Below, piece after piece: positions 35,801 to 49,700 of a stretch of DNA of 64,000 nt. The notes below the pieces were generated by a model. It saw nothing but the letters and a program-made list of their open reading frames with translations, was not told the origin of the DNA and did no database searches. The DNA lies in assembly GCA_013397935.1 (NCBI GenBank), contig VZRN01004407.1:767904-831903 (forward strand). Direction: 5' to 3'. Numbering within the stretch: the first letter of the stretch is position 1; each line of letters opens with the position of its first letter. The position numbers and the translations under genes were made by a program. Origin of the DNA: Dasyornis broadbenti. Its lineage: Eukaryota > Chordata > Aves > Passeriformes > Dasyornithidae.

Positions 35801-38800
35801 CAGTTATCTTTTCCTCCAGGGAAATTCACCCCAAGAATTACGATGCAAAAAGAACATTTATATTTCATATACAGCGCTGTGACGAGCAACACTGTAAAAG
35901 ATAACACACTTTGCCCAGAGATACTTTTCCACAGTTCTCTGAAATGTGGATGTTTGGTACAACAGATACTAAATATTTGTCTTCCTCCTGTTACACACAC
36001 AATCCATCAAAAGTTGACATCAATAAACATGACTATGTTAACCAATTGCAACACTTTCCAAGATAGGAGAGGCACCTGGAAACTGACAGTGATTTTAATA
36101 TTAGCTTTGACTGAGATAAATTCTGACATGGCTTCCACCATATATATAATTCTCTAAAGACTGTGATAGACAGAACCCATTTTATGTCCTCAGAGCACCA
36201 AGTGCACCCTGTCATTTTGAAAGATTTGTCAGCCTGAAGTCACCCTGAGCCATCATGACAAAAAAAAGCAATTGTCTAGAGTACAAGAAAAATCTGGAAT
36301 TAAAGAAAATTGATTTTTAAAATGGATCATATGTACTTAATGACTTTTACTTAAAGAATTGAAAATGTTCCCTAGTTTGTTTGCACATAAAGAATTTTTT
36401 TCTGACAAAATAACTATGGAAATAAGCTACCCTTTTTGCACAAAGTTGTCATTAAAAATGCAAGAGGTAACTGTGGTCATATGGTGGACAAAGAAAACAT
36501 TCCCTTGCTCTAGACTTAACATTTAAATTGTCACTTTTTTGTGCAAGTCTTGCAGAAATTGTAAAAATTTATTGCAAAAGCATTCATACCTACTTTAGAC
36601 TCACAGAGATACATGAAAAATTTCTATCTGGTCTCAATGATTTTTCTGCCCATTCCGCCTATTTCAACTTGCATTTCCAAATTCCTGGTTGGCCATAGAT
36701 TTTGTAATTGCCTTTTAATCAACCACATGAACTATGTACTTGACATTCTCTTTTTACTGGTTCCTGGTCTTTTTGTAGCTATCTCGTGATATTTCAATCC
36801 TGTCAAATTTCAGATCAGCTTTCATTCAAAAGCAGCATAGGTAACATCAAATTGCATTAAGTGACATTAATAAACTATTTCTGAAACTCACATAAAGAAA
36901 ACATATCTGTCAGGGTCCTAGCAGTCAGTGAGCATGTTGAAAACTCCATCATCAGCTTTAAAGTATGTTGGATTTTCTCCTAGATAGCATCAACACTATT
37001 TTGAGCTTGACATGTCAAATATTTTTCTAGTCATCTGAGAAAGCTTCATCATGATAAGCATTTGTAAAAAAACCTTGTTTTATTATAAAATAAAAAATAT
37101 TATATGGGAAATTCAGCATTGCTACTGAGAAATATAAAATAAGAACTTTATTAACATTATTTGGGAGTTCATAATGGAACTGACAGCACAGGTTGAAAAA
37201 CATTTCTTTGCTTTTCCACTTGTAGAAAATGGCTGAGATGCATTGTCCTAAAATAGACAATACCGATAAATTCAATGACTGGCAGTGATGGATAACACCA
37301 AATCATCCAGAGCTTACCTTCTGATATTGCTTCTACCACTGAGCTAAGCATTCCTAACCAGAACACATCCCTGGTATTTAAATGGCCACATATTTAAATG
37401 GCTCCCTCTGGAGCCGTTCCACCTGGCTGCTAGGATACAGAGGCTAAGAGGAAGAGAGGGGAGGAAAAGAGGACAGGAGAAAAGCATCAGACTTGGTGCT
37501 TTTCTCCTTCCTCAGATTTGCTGCTTTGCAAGTAAAAGAAAAGAAACATTGTTTGTATCCTCGCAGTCAACACAGATCCTTCCTTGTGACTTTCCAAGAC
37601 CACAGTTCCCTGTGATAGCTCCTGCTGTGAGAGGGTAGCAGAAGGTCCACACTGCCTCATCTTGGGGAGGCCAACGTTCAGCAAGAATGACAGCAGAGCC
37701 ATGGCCTTAAGGCTTTTCCTCTACTCTGCTACACCCCTCACAGCTCTCCCCAAGCCTGCTTGGTTCTCTGTGGCTCTCAGCCACAGCCTGACTTCTCATG
37801 CAGCTATATTCAAGAACAAATACAACTTGCTGCAACCTCGCTCTTCTTTCTACTCTTCCAAAGGGACTTGCCTTCTTCCTGAGGATTCACTGAGGCCATG
37901 ATGTTGCCTTTCTGCCTGCTTTTTTTCTGAGCATTACCTGCAACTCCTTTCTTACGAGAACTTCAGCAAGTTCAATTTACTGTGTCTCAATTAACAGCCC
38001 ACCTAGATTCACGTTATGTGTATCAACAGTGTAGCCTGGTGCCCACCTACTCCTCACTGAGTGTAAACAAAGTAGCGTTATATTGCTGCCCACACCGGGA
38101 TGAGTAAAGTCATCTGCAAGGAAACTCTATGGAGACTGTTCTGGGAAACACTGTATCACCACATGGAGGGCAGAAACCAACAGCTGGCAAGAGAAAATCC
38201 CAAACGTCCCTTCTACCCCTCACTCGCTTGCTTGCCAGAGAATCTAGATAGACCCAATTGCTTCAGCTGCTTAGGCTCAGGGTTGCTGCACAGTCACTGC
38301 AGAGACAAAACATCACAAAAAATACATTGTTGTCTTGCTACTTTGGCTTTCCTGACGTACTCCTGTCCAGCGTTTTCAGATGGGGGTAAGGAAATCAGTT
38401 CCAGATCCCATGTTTATAATGGACAAGTTCAGAGGTACTCCAAATCAGATGTTTTAACTGTGCATATGTGTACACAGTGACAAATTCCTAAAAAAAAAAA
38501 AAACAGAAAAAACTAAAAGCCATATCAAATACTTGAAAGCTGCTCAGAAAGTACGTCCTGAAAACACCAATGGACAAAAGTTCTTTCAACGAATCTTGTT
38601 TCAGAAAAAATAAAAATGTGTTAAAGATAAAAGATAACTGATACACCAAATACTATTTTGTGTGTTTTTACTTTATGAATAATAAATAAATCAATTAATT
38701 TCTCACAAAAATAAAACTCTGCTTATGCATATGTTCTAGCAGTGTCTTTTATTGGATTCCACAGATGTAATCAAGTGTGTCATTTGTTTGTTCTCCATTA

Positions 38801-39514
38801 TGGTATTTCAGTCAAACATAAACAGCTTTCAGACTGCATTTGCAATAAAGATACTTTGAGCCAAGTAATTTGCCAACTTCAGAGCAATAGCTTGAGAGGT
38901 CTTCACAGGCATTTTACTTTTCTTCCATGTATTTACAAAGCCATACATATGCACAAACGTAGGTAAGCTCCAATTTATCATGGCACTAACACAGAACAAG
39001 CTGACAGATTCTTTCCCCCCATATACCTTGTGATATGTGATGCCTTCATGGCATGTTCCTCCTATTCCTGGTATTCTGTAATATATAATATTTAATATTG
39101 CCTCTGATTCAGCTGTGCTCAGTGGTTTCCATTTCATTGGTACAGTTGGAAAATGTGTGCTGCTGGCAGTTGTGCAGAAGAGTGCTACAGTGAATGACTG
39201 AAATGGAGAAGAGGGGAAGGGCATAAAGAACTTGTGGGTGGAACTGGAGTACATCATTTAATTCTTGTGTTTTAATAAACAAGTCCAGAAAACCAGCCTA
39301 TCAAGGAAAGTCCCTTTTATGTTACAAGTGATGCGGCCTGACTGAGGTAGAATTCAGCTCAGCCATCATCTGCCTGAAAAAGCCCATTTATAAATGTGGT
39401 GGTGATTGCAAAATGAATCCCTGGAAACACTTTTTCAGAGAGGAGGCTATTGACAAGGCTGTACTGCAGAAAGAATGGACTGTGACCAGAATTATCTGCC
39501 ACAAGATAACTCAC

Positions 39515-39539
39515 TGCAAGGTCAAATGTTGACCTTGCA
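39515..39539. promoter_or_regulatory. Inverted repeat of nuclear-receptor-type half-sites
   Basis: TGCAAGGTCAA and TTGACCTTGCA form a perfect 11-bp inverted repeat with a 3-bp spacer. Each arm contains CAAGGTCA, an extended half-site of the kind bound by NR5A, ERR and related orphan receptors. In AGGTCA terms it is an inverted repeat with a 5-bp gap. Binding is inference. Confidence 0.4.
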
Positions 39540-42500
39540 CTGATGAGGCAAAAGAGGCTCTCGGTGGGCGATAGGAGTTGTTTGAAGGTGGTGTTGGGCC
39601 AGATCAGCTTCCTTTAGAAGACTGCAAGCAACTGTTGCTGCTTTCTGAAAGGATGAGCTACTAACACAGGACAGTTAGAACCTTTTGGGGGGCTCACCTT
39701 GATGTGCCAAAAGTCAGGATTTTCCCATCTCTTGCCTACCGCACTTTCTTCTCCAGACCTCAGGAAAGCCCAGCTCTGAGTATTAGGAAAAGGTCTGCAT
39801 CTCATACCAAGAATAAATCACTTAGGAACAATACAAATATGAGTCACCAGAATGATTAAGAGATCACCCATTACGTATTCAGAGCATGCCCAAGATGAAT
39901 GGGAAATGCTACCTCATTCCCTTTCACAGACTGCTAACCAGAATTTCCAGAGCTCCTTTCCCAAGCTTATTTGAAGTCCTGCACCATGACCCGCAGCAAT
40001 GTATATTCTGGACTCTCCACAGACAGAGGGGTGGAAAGTTCTGCACTGTGGCCTCCTGAAGGCCTGTGCTGCTACACAAGTACTTCAGTCACCCATGAGA
40101 ACCTGCTGAGAGCCGCTCATTTCAGTGAGACATTCGGCCTTCAGCACCAAGTAACTCAGTGAATCACTCAGTTCTGTCCTTCTCCTCCAGAGGGAAATCA
40201 CACAGTGCCCGGAAACAAAGAATTATATTCCAAAATCTCTGTCAAGGCCCACAGCTGTTACACATCTGTCTATCTATCTGCTTTCCCATCTTTATCAGGA
40301 CTAGAGAATTTTTAACCTTTTAGTGGGCTCTCAGTTAAAAAATTAATAATGCATTTGCAACATCAAAAATCAACTTCTAAAATTATGGTCTGTGCCTTTG
40401 ATTACAGCCTTCTTCCATCTGGATAATAAAGGCAGTGATTTCTGGGTTCTAAGTGAAGTTTTGGGTTGTTGATTAAATATTTACTACTGCTAAAGCCCTA
40501 CTTCTTCTTAAAATGTAGAAGATTTTAAGATACAAAAGATCTCCTTTAATCTGTATCTATTTCTGTACTTCTCACACAGTGTGCAGCTTTTTAATTCTCT
40601 GGTTTAACCTAATTGCACATCATAAGTGAAATGCTTAGACAAAACATTGCGTAACTATTGGCCAGGGAAAAATCCTAAAATTTAGTCTCTGAATCTGAGA
40701 AAGCAAAATGTGATCTGAAAAAGAAATTGAATGAGATTTCCTCATGTTAAAAAAAAAAAGAAAAAGTGAATACTATTGAAATAAGACTTGTCTGATTAGT
40801 AGCAGTTCAACTGGTTGAATTCAATTATTCCTTTTGGGGGGAGGGGGATTGTATTTCAATAAAATTTCATTTTTAGATGAATTTGCTATGGTCTTCCTTT
40901 GTATTTCCCCTCACTAAATTTAACATGGATGTCATTACACATCATAACTGTAATTACAGGTTTCAGTGGAGAGATGACATATAATTAGATGTAATTATGC
41001 TCATTATGTAAATGTAACACCATAAATTAAACATACAGAAAACCAACAAAGAAAAAATAAAATCACAAGGGAAAAAAGAAATTGCACAAATCCATGAGGT
41101 AATAAATTCAAAAAAAGAAAAGGAAACAGATAAAGTAAAAAAACCTGTCCACTAATGTAAATATCTTTTTACCCCTCTTTGTAGTTTCATGTTATTTAGT
41201 ATAAGTTTGGGGTTTTTTCTTAAAATGCTTGCAAGGATATGACCAGATCAGACATCTTATTAGCCCTTAGATTAAAAGCATTTAGAATATGAATCCCTCT
41301 CCTTTCCGAAATGGAAGCACTTCTATTCAGCAGGCAGTAAAAATCCCCGGACTTATTCATCACTGATATGGAGAACCAACACATTTCTCCTTTAGCCATT
41401 ACACTTTATCCTCTTTTACTGCACTGCAGATTGTACACCCTCTCTCCTATATTTGCTCTAATCATTCATGTTCTGGCTAACTGTGGAAGCAAATGTAGTT
41501 GTCTGGCTTCACACAATAGACACCAAGAGCTCAAAGCTACTCCCTCTGTGAGTGGGCAGTAATACTTCTGAGGTAAATCATACAGAAAACTCTGACAAAA
41601 TTAGGGGACATTAGGAAACACTCTATTGTACCCAGATGGAGTTTGGTCAGGCTCAGAGAATCTGGTCTACAAGCCACAGGAACGTGCTGGCTCTACATGG
41701 CATCATTTAGTATTTTACCACTGTGATCAGAAGCTTGCAAATGAAATTTGGGGTTGGTCTTTAATGTTTACGCCTTCCAGTCACTGCCAAGAAGAGACAG
41801 GTTGTGTCTCTCATTGCTGACATTAGTTCTATGGACAGGGTGAGGTGCAGAACTCAGTATGTAATCAGACAAGCAAAAGGGGGACAGATTCTCAAGTGTT
41901 ATTTGTTCAAAATTTGGGTAACTCTCAGTTCCTCAACCTATGCTCTATTCTGTTCCTAACCTACAGGTCTTAAAAACTGTAAGAACTGTTTTTTAAAAGC
42001 TTAGCCACTCACATTTTATGGGGGCTTAGCTAACTGTGAAAGTACCATTTGATTTAATGGCTGAACTTCTGCAAGGTTAGATGAAGGATTTTTTCCTGTC
42101 TGTGTCTACAGGAGATGCCAAACACTCTCCAGCTCTCAGGAATTACAGGTGGTCAGATGCTCAGTCTTCATGCAGTAGCTTCAGTAGCAGCAGGGGCTGC
42201 TCACTGTATTCCTGCAGGTGACTGATCCTGCAGTCTTTCCTGGAGGATTCAGCCTATAATACTTGTGAATTCTCTCATTAGCTTCTGTAGAAGTTTCAGA
42301 CACCTGGATATTATTACATTCCGTATCATTTAAATAAACAAAAGCTGTATCCCATAAAAAATTAATTATGCAAATATTTTGTAACCGTTCTCAGGGACTC
42401 TGAGGCAGAAGCCAAGGCCTATAGGTAACATTTGCTTCCAAGACCAAAATGTGCAAGTTAGGATTTTGCAGCAGCATATGGGAGGCTGTTGGTAAAGTAG

Positions 42501-43895
42501 CAGATGCATGTTAAAAATCCAATATGGGCTGGAGGAAAACATTTGTTATTTCCCATAGAATAATTTATCATATGCTCATAGACAGAATATCCACAGGGCT
42601 CTGCTCACCAAGGAAATGGGAACCATTTTCACACTGAAGGCCCATACCACACACATTATAGAAGGCAGAATCTGGAATAGCTGTTGTTCAAGTGTGTCTT
42701 GATGTCTTTGAAGACTGACAGACTTTTTGTCTTTTAGGACAAAATATAATTAATCAGTCACGCCTTTTGTTCCCATTACCCTACACAAAAAAAGCAGCTT
42801 TACCAGCAATGTATGTTTCAAGCACATTTCATCAAGAGCGCTTTTGCACAGTATATTGCTGGACTTGGACCTCTGAAAACTGTATATACTAAAAAGAGAT
42901 GATGTACTTGCCTAAATGAAGACTTCACCGTCCCTTGTACCCATGCACAAAGTCTGAACAAATAAAAAATGGAAGCTTTATCCAGGAAAAAAGCAAAATT
43001 GTTAGAAGATAAAAACCTAACCACACATTCTAGAAGCCAGCTGATATTTAAGGCCTGAACTCAGGTTTAATAGAAATAAAAATAGTTGACCACTTAGTCA
43101 TACCCACAAAAAGCTGATATGAATACTCTTAATTCAAATTAAACAATACATGACAATTCATGCTAAAATTCACCCATCAAACCCACACATATTTTATATT
43201 TTAAAAAGGCTTGGGCAGTAGACTTGTGGGCTTGATCAGTTAAGCAAAAATCACCAAGATCACTGTGATTCTGTTCTGCCTGAGCTGAAAGAGCTATTAG
43301 GTTGCTGAGTAAACAGTTCCCCTGTTCCTCCTACCTGCACACTTGTTTCCTGTACTGATTCTCAGCTTTATTTCTTCTTTCGTGCGAGCACCCACACTTG
43401 AATCAGCCCACCCACTTTTCATCTGCCAAGCAATCAGCCATCGCTCCTTAAATCTTAAAGCTCTTTGGCAAAGACTCCCAACACTGTTCTCTGAGGATAC
43501 GCTCATCCTTCCCTCTTTGAACAGTGAGCCAGTGTCACCGTATCTATTTACAAATGCTGTAGTAGAAAGCTTAGAGCAGCAGCTCCAAATGGAATAAAAC
43601 CATGTCCATGCAAGAGTGAAGAATAAATGGAACGTGCAGTGTTGCCTAAGGAGTGCCATCATTTTTTCCACCTGCATTCCTCCTCAGAGAGCCAGCTCTA
43701 TCATGTGCATAATATGGAGCAAGAAAGGCAGGAGAATAAAATTACATTTGAAAAAGAAAGATGATTTGGAAGCCAGGATGGATGAGTTGTACACCTCATG
43801 CTACACCCAACATTGTTTTCTGTCTTTGGTGGAGACTATCAATTTAGCTGACATCACCTTCTTAGGATACATTCACTTCATCAAAAGATTTCTAG

Positions 43896-43986
43896 GAAGA
43901 AAGAGGAAAATCCCCGACTCTGACTCCTCAGAATTTTTAACCAAGGCTCAAAAGCAAAAGGATATCTTGGAAGAAGGAAAAGTAGA
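43896..43986 (+). CDS. Weak plus-strand candidate exon
   Basis: Between an acceptor ending ATTTCTAG and a GTGAGT donor lie 91 bp with two leading bases, 29 codons and two spare bases, reading RKRKIPDSDSSEFLTK then AQKQKDILEEGKV. The peptide is charged and serine-rich, like disordered nuclear protein sequence. The same frame is open further upstream from 43616, so the exon could be longer, with another acceptor near 43687 after a long pyrimidine tract. No neighbouring exon was identified. Confidence 0.25.
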
Positions 43987-46726
43987 GTGAGTACAGACAG
44001 TAAAGAGCTCAGCAGTGGCAGGCGCCTCTGCTACTGTGATTTTTGAGAAACAGGAAAATGTGAGGTCCTTATCTTCTGAAGGGTGCTGGAATCATTCTGC
44101 AAAGTCAAAAAAACTATTAGTCTCCAGTTAAGCAGACAATATACCAGATGTCCTTCACAAAAAGTGAAGGTGAGCATTTGCAATAAGGTTTCGATTACAA
44201 CAATCAAGCACCTCATCTTATGCGCTAATTTAAATTCTCAGAGGCCAGCCAGAAATCTTTAAAGGAGCATCACACACCAGTAGCGCTATCTAAGCAACAG
44301 TTCAGAAACAAAAGAGTTTGATAGCTACCAGAGCAATTAATTGAGTTATTGATGGCTAGCAATTCATAAATTTATTTAACAAGACTACCATACCAATCAT
44401 GCTACTTTTACTTAAACTCACCTTCCACAGGCCATCTAGTGAACTCAATCAGCACAACCATGGACAACTTCAAATATGAAATTACTTTATACACGTATTC
44501 CTTTTTACAAATGGTCATTTTTCAAGAGGCCTCTGTCTTCTGAGTCTCTCAAGTAACTGAAGTCTGCTCTGCAGCTGACTTTCTGAGAAAGTCACAGAGA
44601 AAGAAACTGAGAAGATGCCACCCATGCAATTAAAGGTGACAATATTTCCAGAAATTCTCCTGACAAAATAGAGGGTATTCTTATCAAACCAAACCAGGAA
44701 CTAGCTTATGGCATGTCCCATTCCCACTGTACAACACACTCAGGGCTTTTCTCTCCCCATCACGTCGTTGAGTTTAAGTTAATGATTTAAAAGTAATTAA
44801 ATCCAATAAACCATGACAGATTAAATAAAAACTAATCAAAGTAAATAAATTACTATTTTCACACGTGGCTTTTGTTTGGGCAACAGAACAAAAGGAAGTA
44901 GATGATGGCAGTGAACAAAAACGAATAAATAAGAGAACACAAAACATTAGTGGTTGAGACACATTATAACTCATTAACTTTTCTGTCTGTTCTGCTGTAA
45001 AAAATACTCTGTATCAGCTAACAAGACAATCTAATGAGACCTATCAGGGGACTGTTATAACAAGATTAGGAGAGGGACCAGTGGCAAGGCGGTTTCTGCA
45101 CAATAGAGAAAAGGATTTGTATTTAATTAATGCATTTATCTCAGCAGTCCATTCCTAAGGAATAGCCTGATAAAGCCAATCAGTCTCTTGAACCATTTGG
45201 TCATTTAACCTCACAGATAGTTTTAAAAGAATAAATCTGGGATAACCCTTAGTTGATTGTTGTTGATAACTATTTGTTGAAGATATTTGTTACAACTAGT
45301 ATTTGGTTGGCACTGACATTAAAGTAAGTTGGATTCAGCCTCTTCCATTCTCCTCCCAAATAATCCTTACCAAAACACATGCATACAGTCACAGGTTGTG
45401 TGTGTGTATAGCTCAAGTCATAAGCACAATGGACCAAAGACTTCAGGATTTTTTCCAGAACCCAAGCCCCAGCAATCACGTGTTCTTGATTGAGTGAAGA
45501 AAACTAACATCCGTCCCTGTCGAACGGCTCCAACAAGGCACAGGGATTAACTGCTAAAACCTAAACATTGCTGCCTGAGTGTCAGCAATAAAAATAACTC
45601 TTATATTAATAAAATTAGGAGAATCCTAGGAGAAGCATATGTCATAGAAGGATTAGTTTTAGTACTGAGATTAAATGTCACAAGTATCTGCCTCCCAGAC
45701 CTGCATTTGAATGATACTTTCTGTAATTCTTCACTATTGTTTTTATTGTTGCTCGCTGCAAAGACACTGGCAAGTTCTTTAAAAATAGCTTCACATGAAA
45801 GTACAAAATGAAAAACGTTGAAATATTTAAAGAACAAGTACCTACACACTTCTGAAGAGTTCCTGAACTTGAGCAATTTAAAACAAGCAGCATTCTGTAC
45901 AGATGACTGATCTAAAAGTAAGAGAGGCTGTTGTACTCATCTCTAGCTACAAGAGCAATAAAAATACAGTGAAGATAATGCTGTTATTCATATTTTTCAG
46001 AACAATTGAACTGACATGCTCCAATGTGAACCTCAGGCTCTTTACGAACCAGAGCTGTCACTACCTAGGCAAAAAAATCTTGTTCCTCCTCTCACCTACT
46101 CTAGGCAAAAAAAAAAAAAATAAAATAAAAATAACCTGCCTGTTACTCCAACACCAAAAAACCTGCAAATACAAGATTTTCCTGTTGCTTATCCCTGTTG
46201 GAACTTTCAGGTGTATTATCACTTCCACTGTCATCTTATTTCTTAATTTACTTACAATCAATGTAATCGATCAGCTAATTGGCATTAAAGCTTTGTGATG
46301 ATACTGAAGCCTCCAAGCCTTTTTATTTACATAGACAGTTAAAAATGGTATAACTCTTGCCATCTATAACTTCCATTATTAACATTGCTATGTCTAATTT
46401 TAGACTTCTGTAATATGGCTGATAAACTTGGTGCAAGACACATGGCTATGACAGTTCATTTTAAGGCATAAACTTCCTAAAATATCATTCCCTTAGTTTA
46501 CTCCATGTACCTTTTAAGAGTTCTGATTCCCTCCACAAACTGGGAAATCCTTTCACAACTGCAAGGGACTGCTCATTTGCAGCAGCATTTTGTATAAGTA
46601 GTTTAATAATCAGATTCTATTTCACTGTCTGAAAACAGGAGAAAATCTTGAACTCCGAGCTGCATAATTCAGCTGTCACACGTACCTCCCTGTGGCACAC
46701 AGGCTATAAGGCTTCAGACATTCTTA

Positions 46727-46794
46727 GGGTTTTTTGTTGGTTTGAGTTGTTTTTTGGTGTTTTGGTTTGGTTTTTTGTTTTGTTTTTTTTTTGT
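46727..46794 (+). repeat. T/G-rich low-complexity block
   Basis: About 68 bp composed almost only of T and G (GGTTTTTTGTTGG, TTTTGGTTTGG and similar). The opposite strand is A/C, similar in kind to the block at 55352-55487. Confidence 0.85.
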
Positions 46795-49700
46795 AAATTG
46801 TATCTAAAAGCTTTTATAAATTAAGTGTAAAACTACAGAAGTCCTGGTATAAGCCTTGGTTCCTTGGGCTTGCAGCAATAGCTGAGCACTCAAATGCCAT
46901 TGCCCCTTACTGAGCCCCTTATGGCTGAGACCATACAGATAATATTCTCCGAGTCTCATTTAGACAAAGGCATTCTCCCACTTGGAAAAGGGCCTTACTG
47001 AAAACATGACCTCAGAGCCAACAACCCGCTTTTTATCACCACCTCTGTGCCATTCCCTCCACAGAGCTTAGCAGCAGTCAGGAGAGGCTCAGCCAGCCCT
47101 CTTGGTTTGGTGGCTCATGAGGACACAGGACCAGCTGCCCAGCTGTGGTGGTTGTTTCCAGTGGGCTGCTCACCATCAGCATTCCAAACAGAGCCCTCCC
47201 CAGCACTTTCTAACATGCCGTATTGATCAGTGGATGCCTGTACTCACTGGAGACCTGATTTCACTGCCTTTGATTAATTTAATTCTCTTAGCTCCAGCTA
47301 AGTGGCTTGACACCTCTTTATTACATAAAGCCAATCTTTTGCAGGCCTAATCTTGTATAGTTTTGATCATTAACAATGTGCTGTTCCAAAGAACTTTGGA
47401 GGGACTCACAAAACCTCCATTCCAGTGAAAACTGGCAATCTTATGAGATTGTTTTTCTTGTTTTCAGACTCTCCAAAGCATAAAGAAAGTTGTTAGTCTT
47501 GAATAAACTGCACATTTCATTTAATAGAATCCAGCCTTACGGAGGTACAGACTCTGAGAGTTTATTTCATCTATCATAAAACCACTTTCAATGCGTATGT
47601 TCTACAAGGCTTGGCGCTGTACTGCTGCAGACATGAAAGCTATTATTGTAACTGAACAATCAGATGTCAGTAAAATACTGTCTGCTTTTCCTTAGAGCAC
47701 CTGATGCTGTCACAGGCACATTTGTAACAGTGCTTGATAATTCTTCTGTAATCCAGATACCCCTCTTTTCAGAAGAAAATGAACAGTACCAATGAAAAAT
47801 TATTAGCTTAGTAGAAATTAAAGCTGGATCAGTTACTTAAATGCACCTAATAATGTTTCAGTATATGTAAAACCTAAAGTAAGCCTTGCAACGATTTATT
47901 TTTAGATTATTCCAAAAAAACAAAATTTGGAAAAGAAAGGGAAAGGAATAAATGTTTCAAGCTTCCGCAGTAAATACAAAGTCAGCAAAAATAAACATTT
48001 TGCACATATGCAATGCTGTTACATTGCACAATGCATCCAATTCTCAATCAAAAGTCAGCACTTGGCTGTTCTGAACTTATACTGCAATCAAAGCTATTAG
48101 GATGCACATACTACATATTCACATTCACACGCGTGGATACATGTAAAAAACAAACATTGACAATTTCATGTTTTATTATCACTATAAGTGTGAATGCATT
48201 TAGAAGCTTGGCATCTGATAGTAATAAAACAAGGAACAGAAACTCAAACAGTGTAATTCTGAGCAATTAGAACATACTGCACCTGTCACACTTGTTAGCC
48301 AGAAGAGTACAAAAATCCTTTTACATGTTTCATGAACATACCACACTGCTTGGATTCTTCCAACGTATTGTGGATCTTGGAAGGTGACCAAACTAATCCT
48401 TCACTTTCATGCTTTCATCATCTGCATAAATTATACCCTAAATCTTATCTTGCAAAATTATGTTGTATTCTATTTCATTTATGACAAATAGAAGCATTTC
48501 CCTACTATAATCCTTCAGGTCTTAATGAAAGCATTCCCACCAAAGTTTGCCCATAGACAGGGTTAGAACCCTCCTAACCTGCTGTGTCAGTAGAGGGCAG
48601 CCAGAAGCTGGCATTGTAGATTTCCAGAAAAATTTAGAAGAAAATCACCTGATAAGATAGATATCCTTTATTTTGCAAGAAACTCTTGTTTTCTTCAAAT
48701 TGTTCAACACATTTCAGCAACGTCAGTAGTTTTGACCATGTAGTAAAATTTATGACTTTCTACTGATGTTGCGATGCACATCATGTACCTTTCGGAAGGT
48801 AAACTGATCTTCAATAACTTCTAAAAAGTCCTTGAGTCACTGAAGCTGTGCAGAAATGTTAATTTGAATTTAACAGGAATTTGGTTTTATTTTGTTACAA
48901 AGTCCTCTGTATTTAAAGTGACCATCAAGAGAGAATTATATTTTTATCACTCCAGTACAAACTTGCAAGACATTAATTCTAATTTTATTTTTATAGTCTC
49001 TAGCTTTAAAATGTGTTTTAAGAGTATCTGCCTATTTATTTTCATAGAACTTGAGAAAAGTGACCATCATGTTTCTTGAACTAAAACAGGGGCATGAGCA
49101 CAATGAAAATACAGCTACGCAATGCACAAGGAGGTATCACCAGCAAAACAAGGGACACCCATCTCACGTTGCCATCTTCTTACAACATCATCAACCATCA
49201 TTCACTGCATATAAAAAGAACCTTTCTTTCACAAGTTGGTTTTGCCCTGTTTTTTTATGCACTTTTAAATGTTTACTCCAATTCAGAGGTCATACAGCAT
49301 TAGGAAATTTCTTTAAAAGGCAAATCTGTTCTCGTGAATCAATACTGCACAGGCAAGAAAACATTAAGCTTTTCACATATAAGGCCTGAATAAGCCATTA
49401 GTGCGTAGTGTTTACAAGTCTTCAGTGTTGGTGGGATGTAATCACCCTTCACGGTGGAGATGATCAAAAGCCTGGATTCTAAAGCGCAGTCCTGCCTCTC
49501 ACTGCAGCAGGGGCACCTGCTGCTGCCTCACTCAGTACTCTGTTGGGTGGGATATGGGTCTGTAAAATGACAGGGGAAGAGAGATTAAATGAAATCTCTG
49601 ATCCAGCTCTCTGTGACCTTTCTTAGACAGTTGAGGTGCAGTTATCTTTTCAGCTTAACAATGAAGAAATCCAGAATTTACATTATGAAAATTTTGAAAA

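Larger units (their letters stand above)
32135..43895. other. Largely non-coding sequence
   Basis: AT-rich with scattered chance frames. The longest, 32895-33365 (+, 156 codons) and 38829-39257 (-, 142 codons), lack a recognisable domain, splice context or conserved-looking composition. The palindrome at 32846 and the receptor-site pair at 39515 are the only structures I would single out. Confidence 0.4.

Noticed and set aside
38829..39257. 142-codon minus frame
   Set aside because: No recognisable motif, and it overlaps another open frame on the plus strand. Expected as an extreme among many chance frames.
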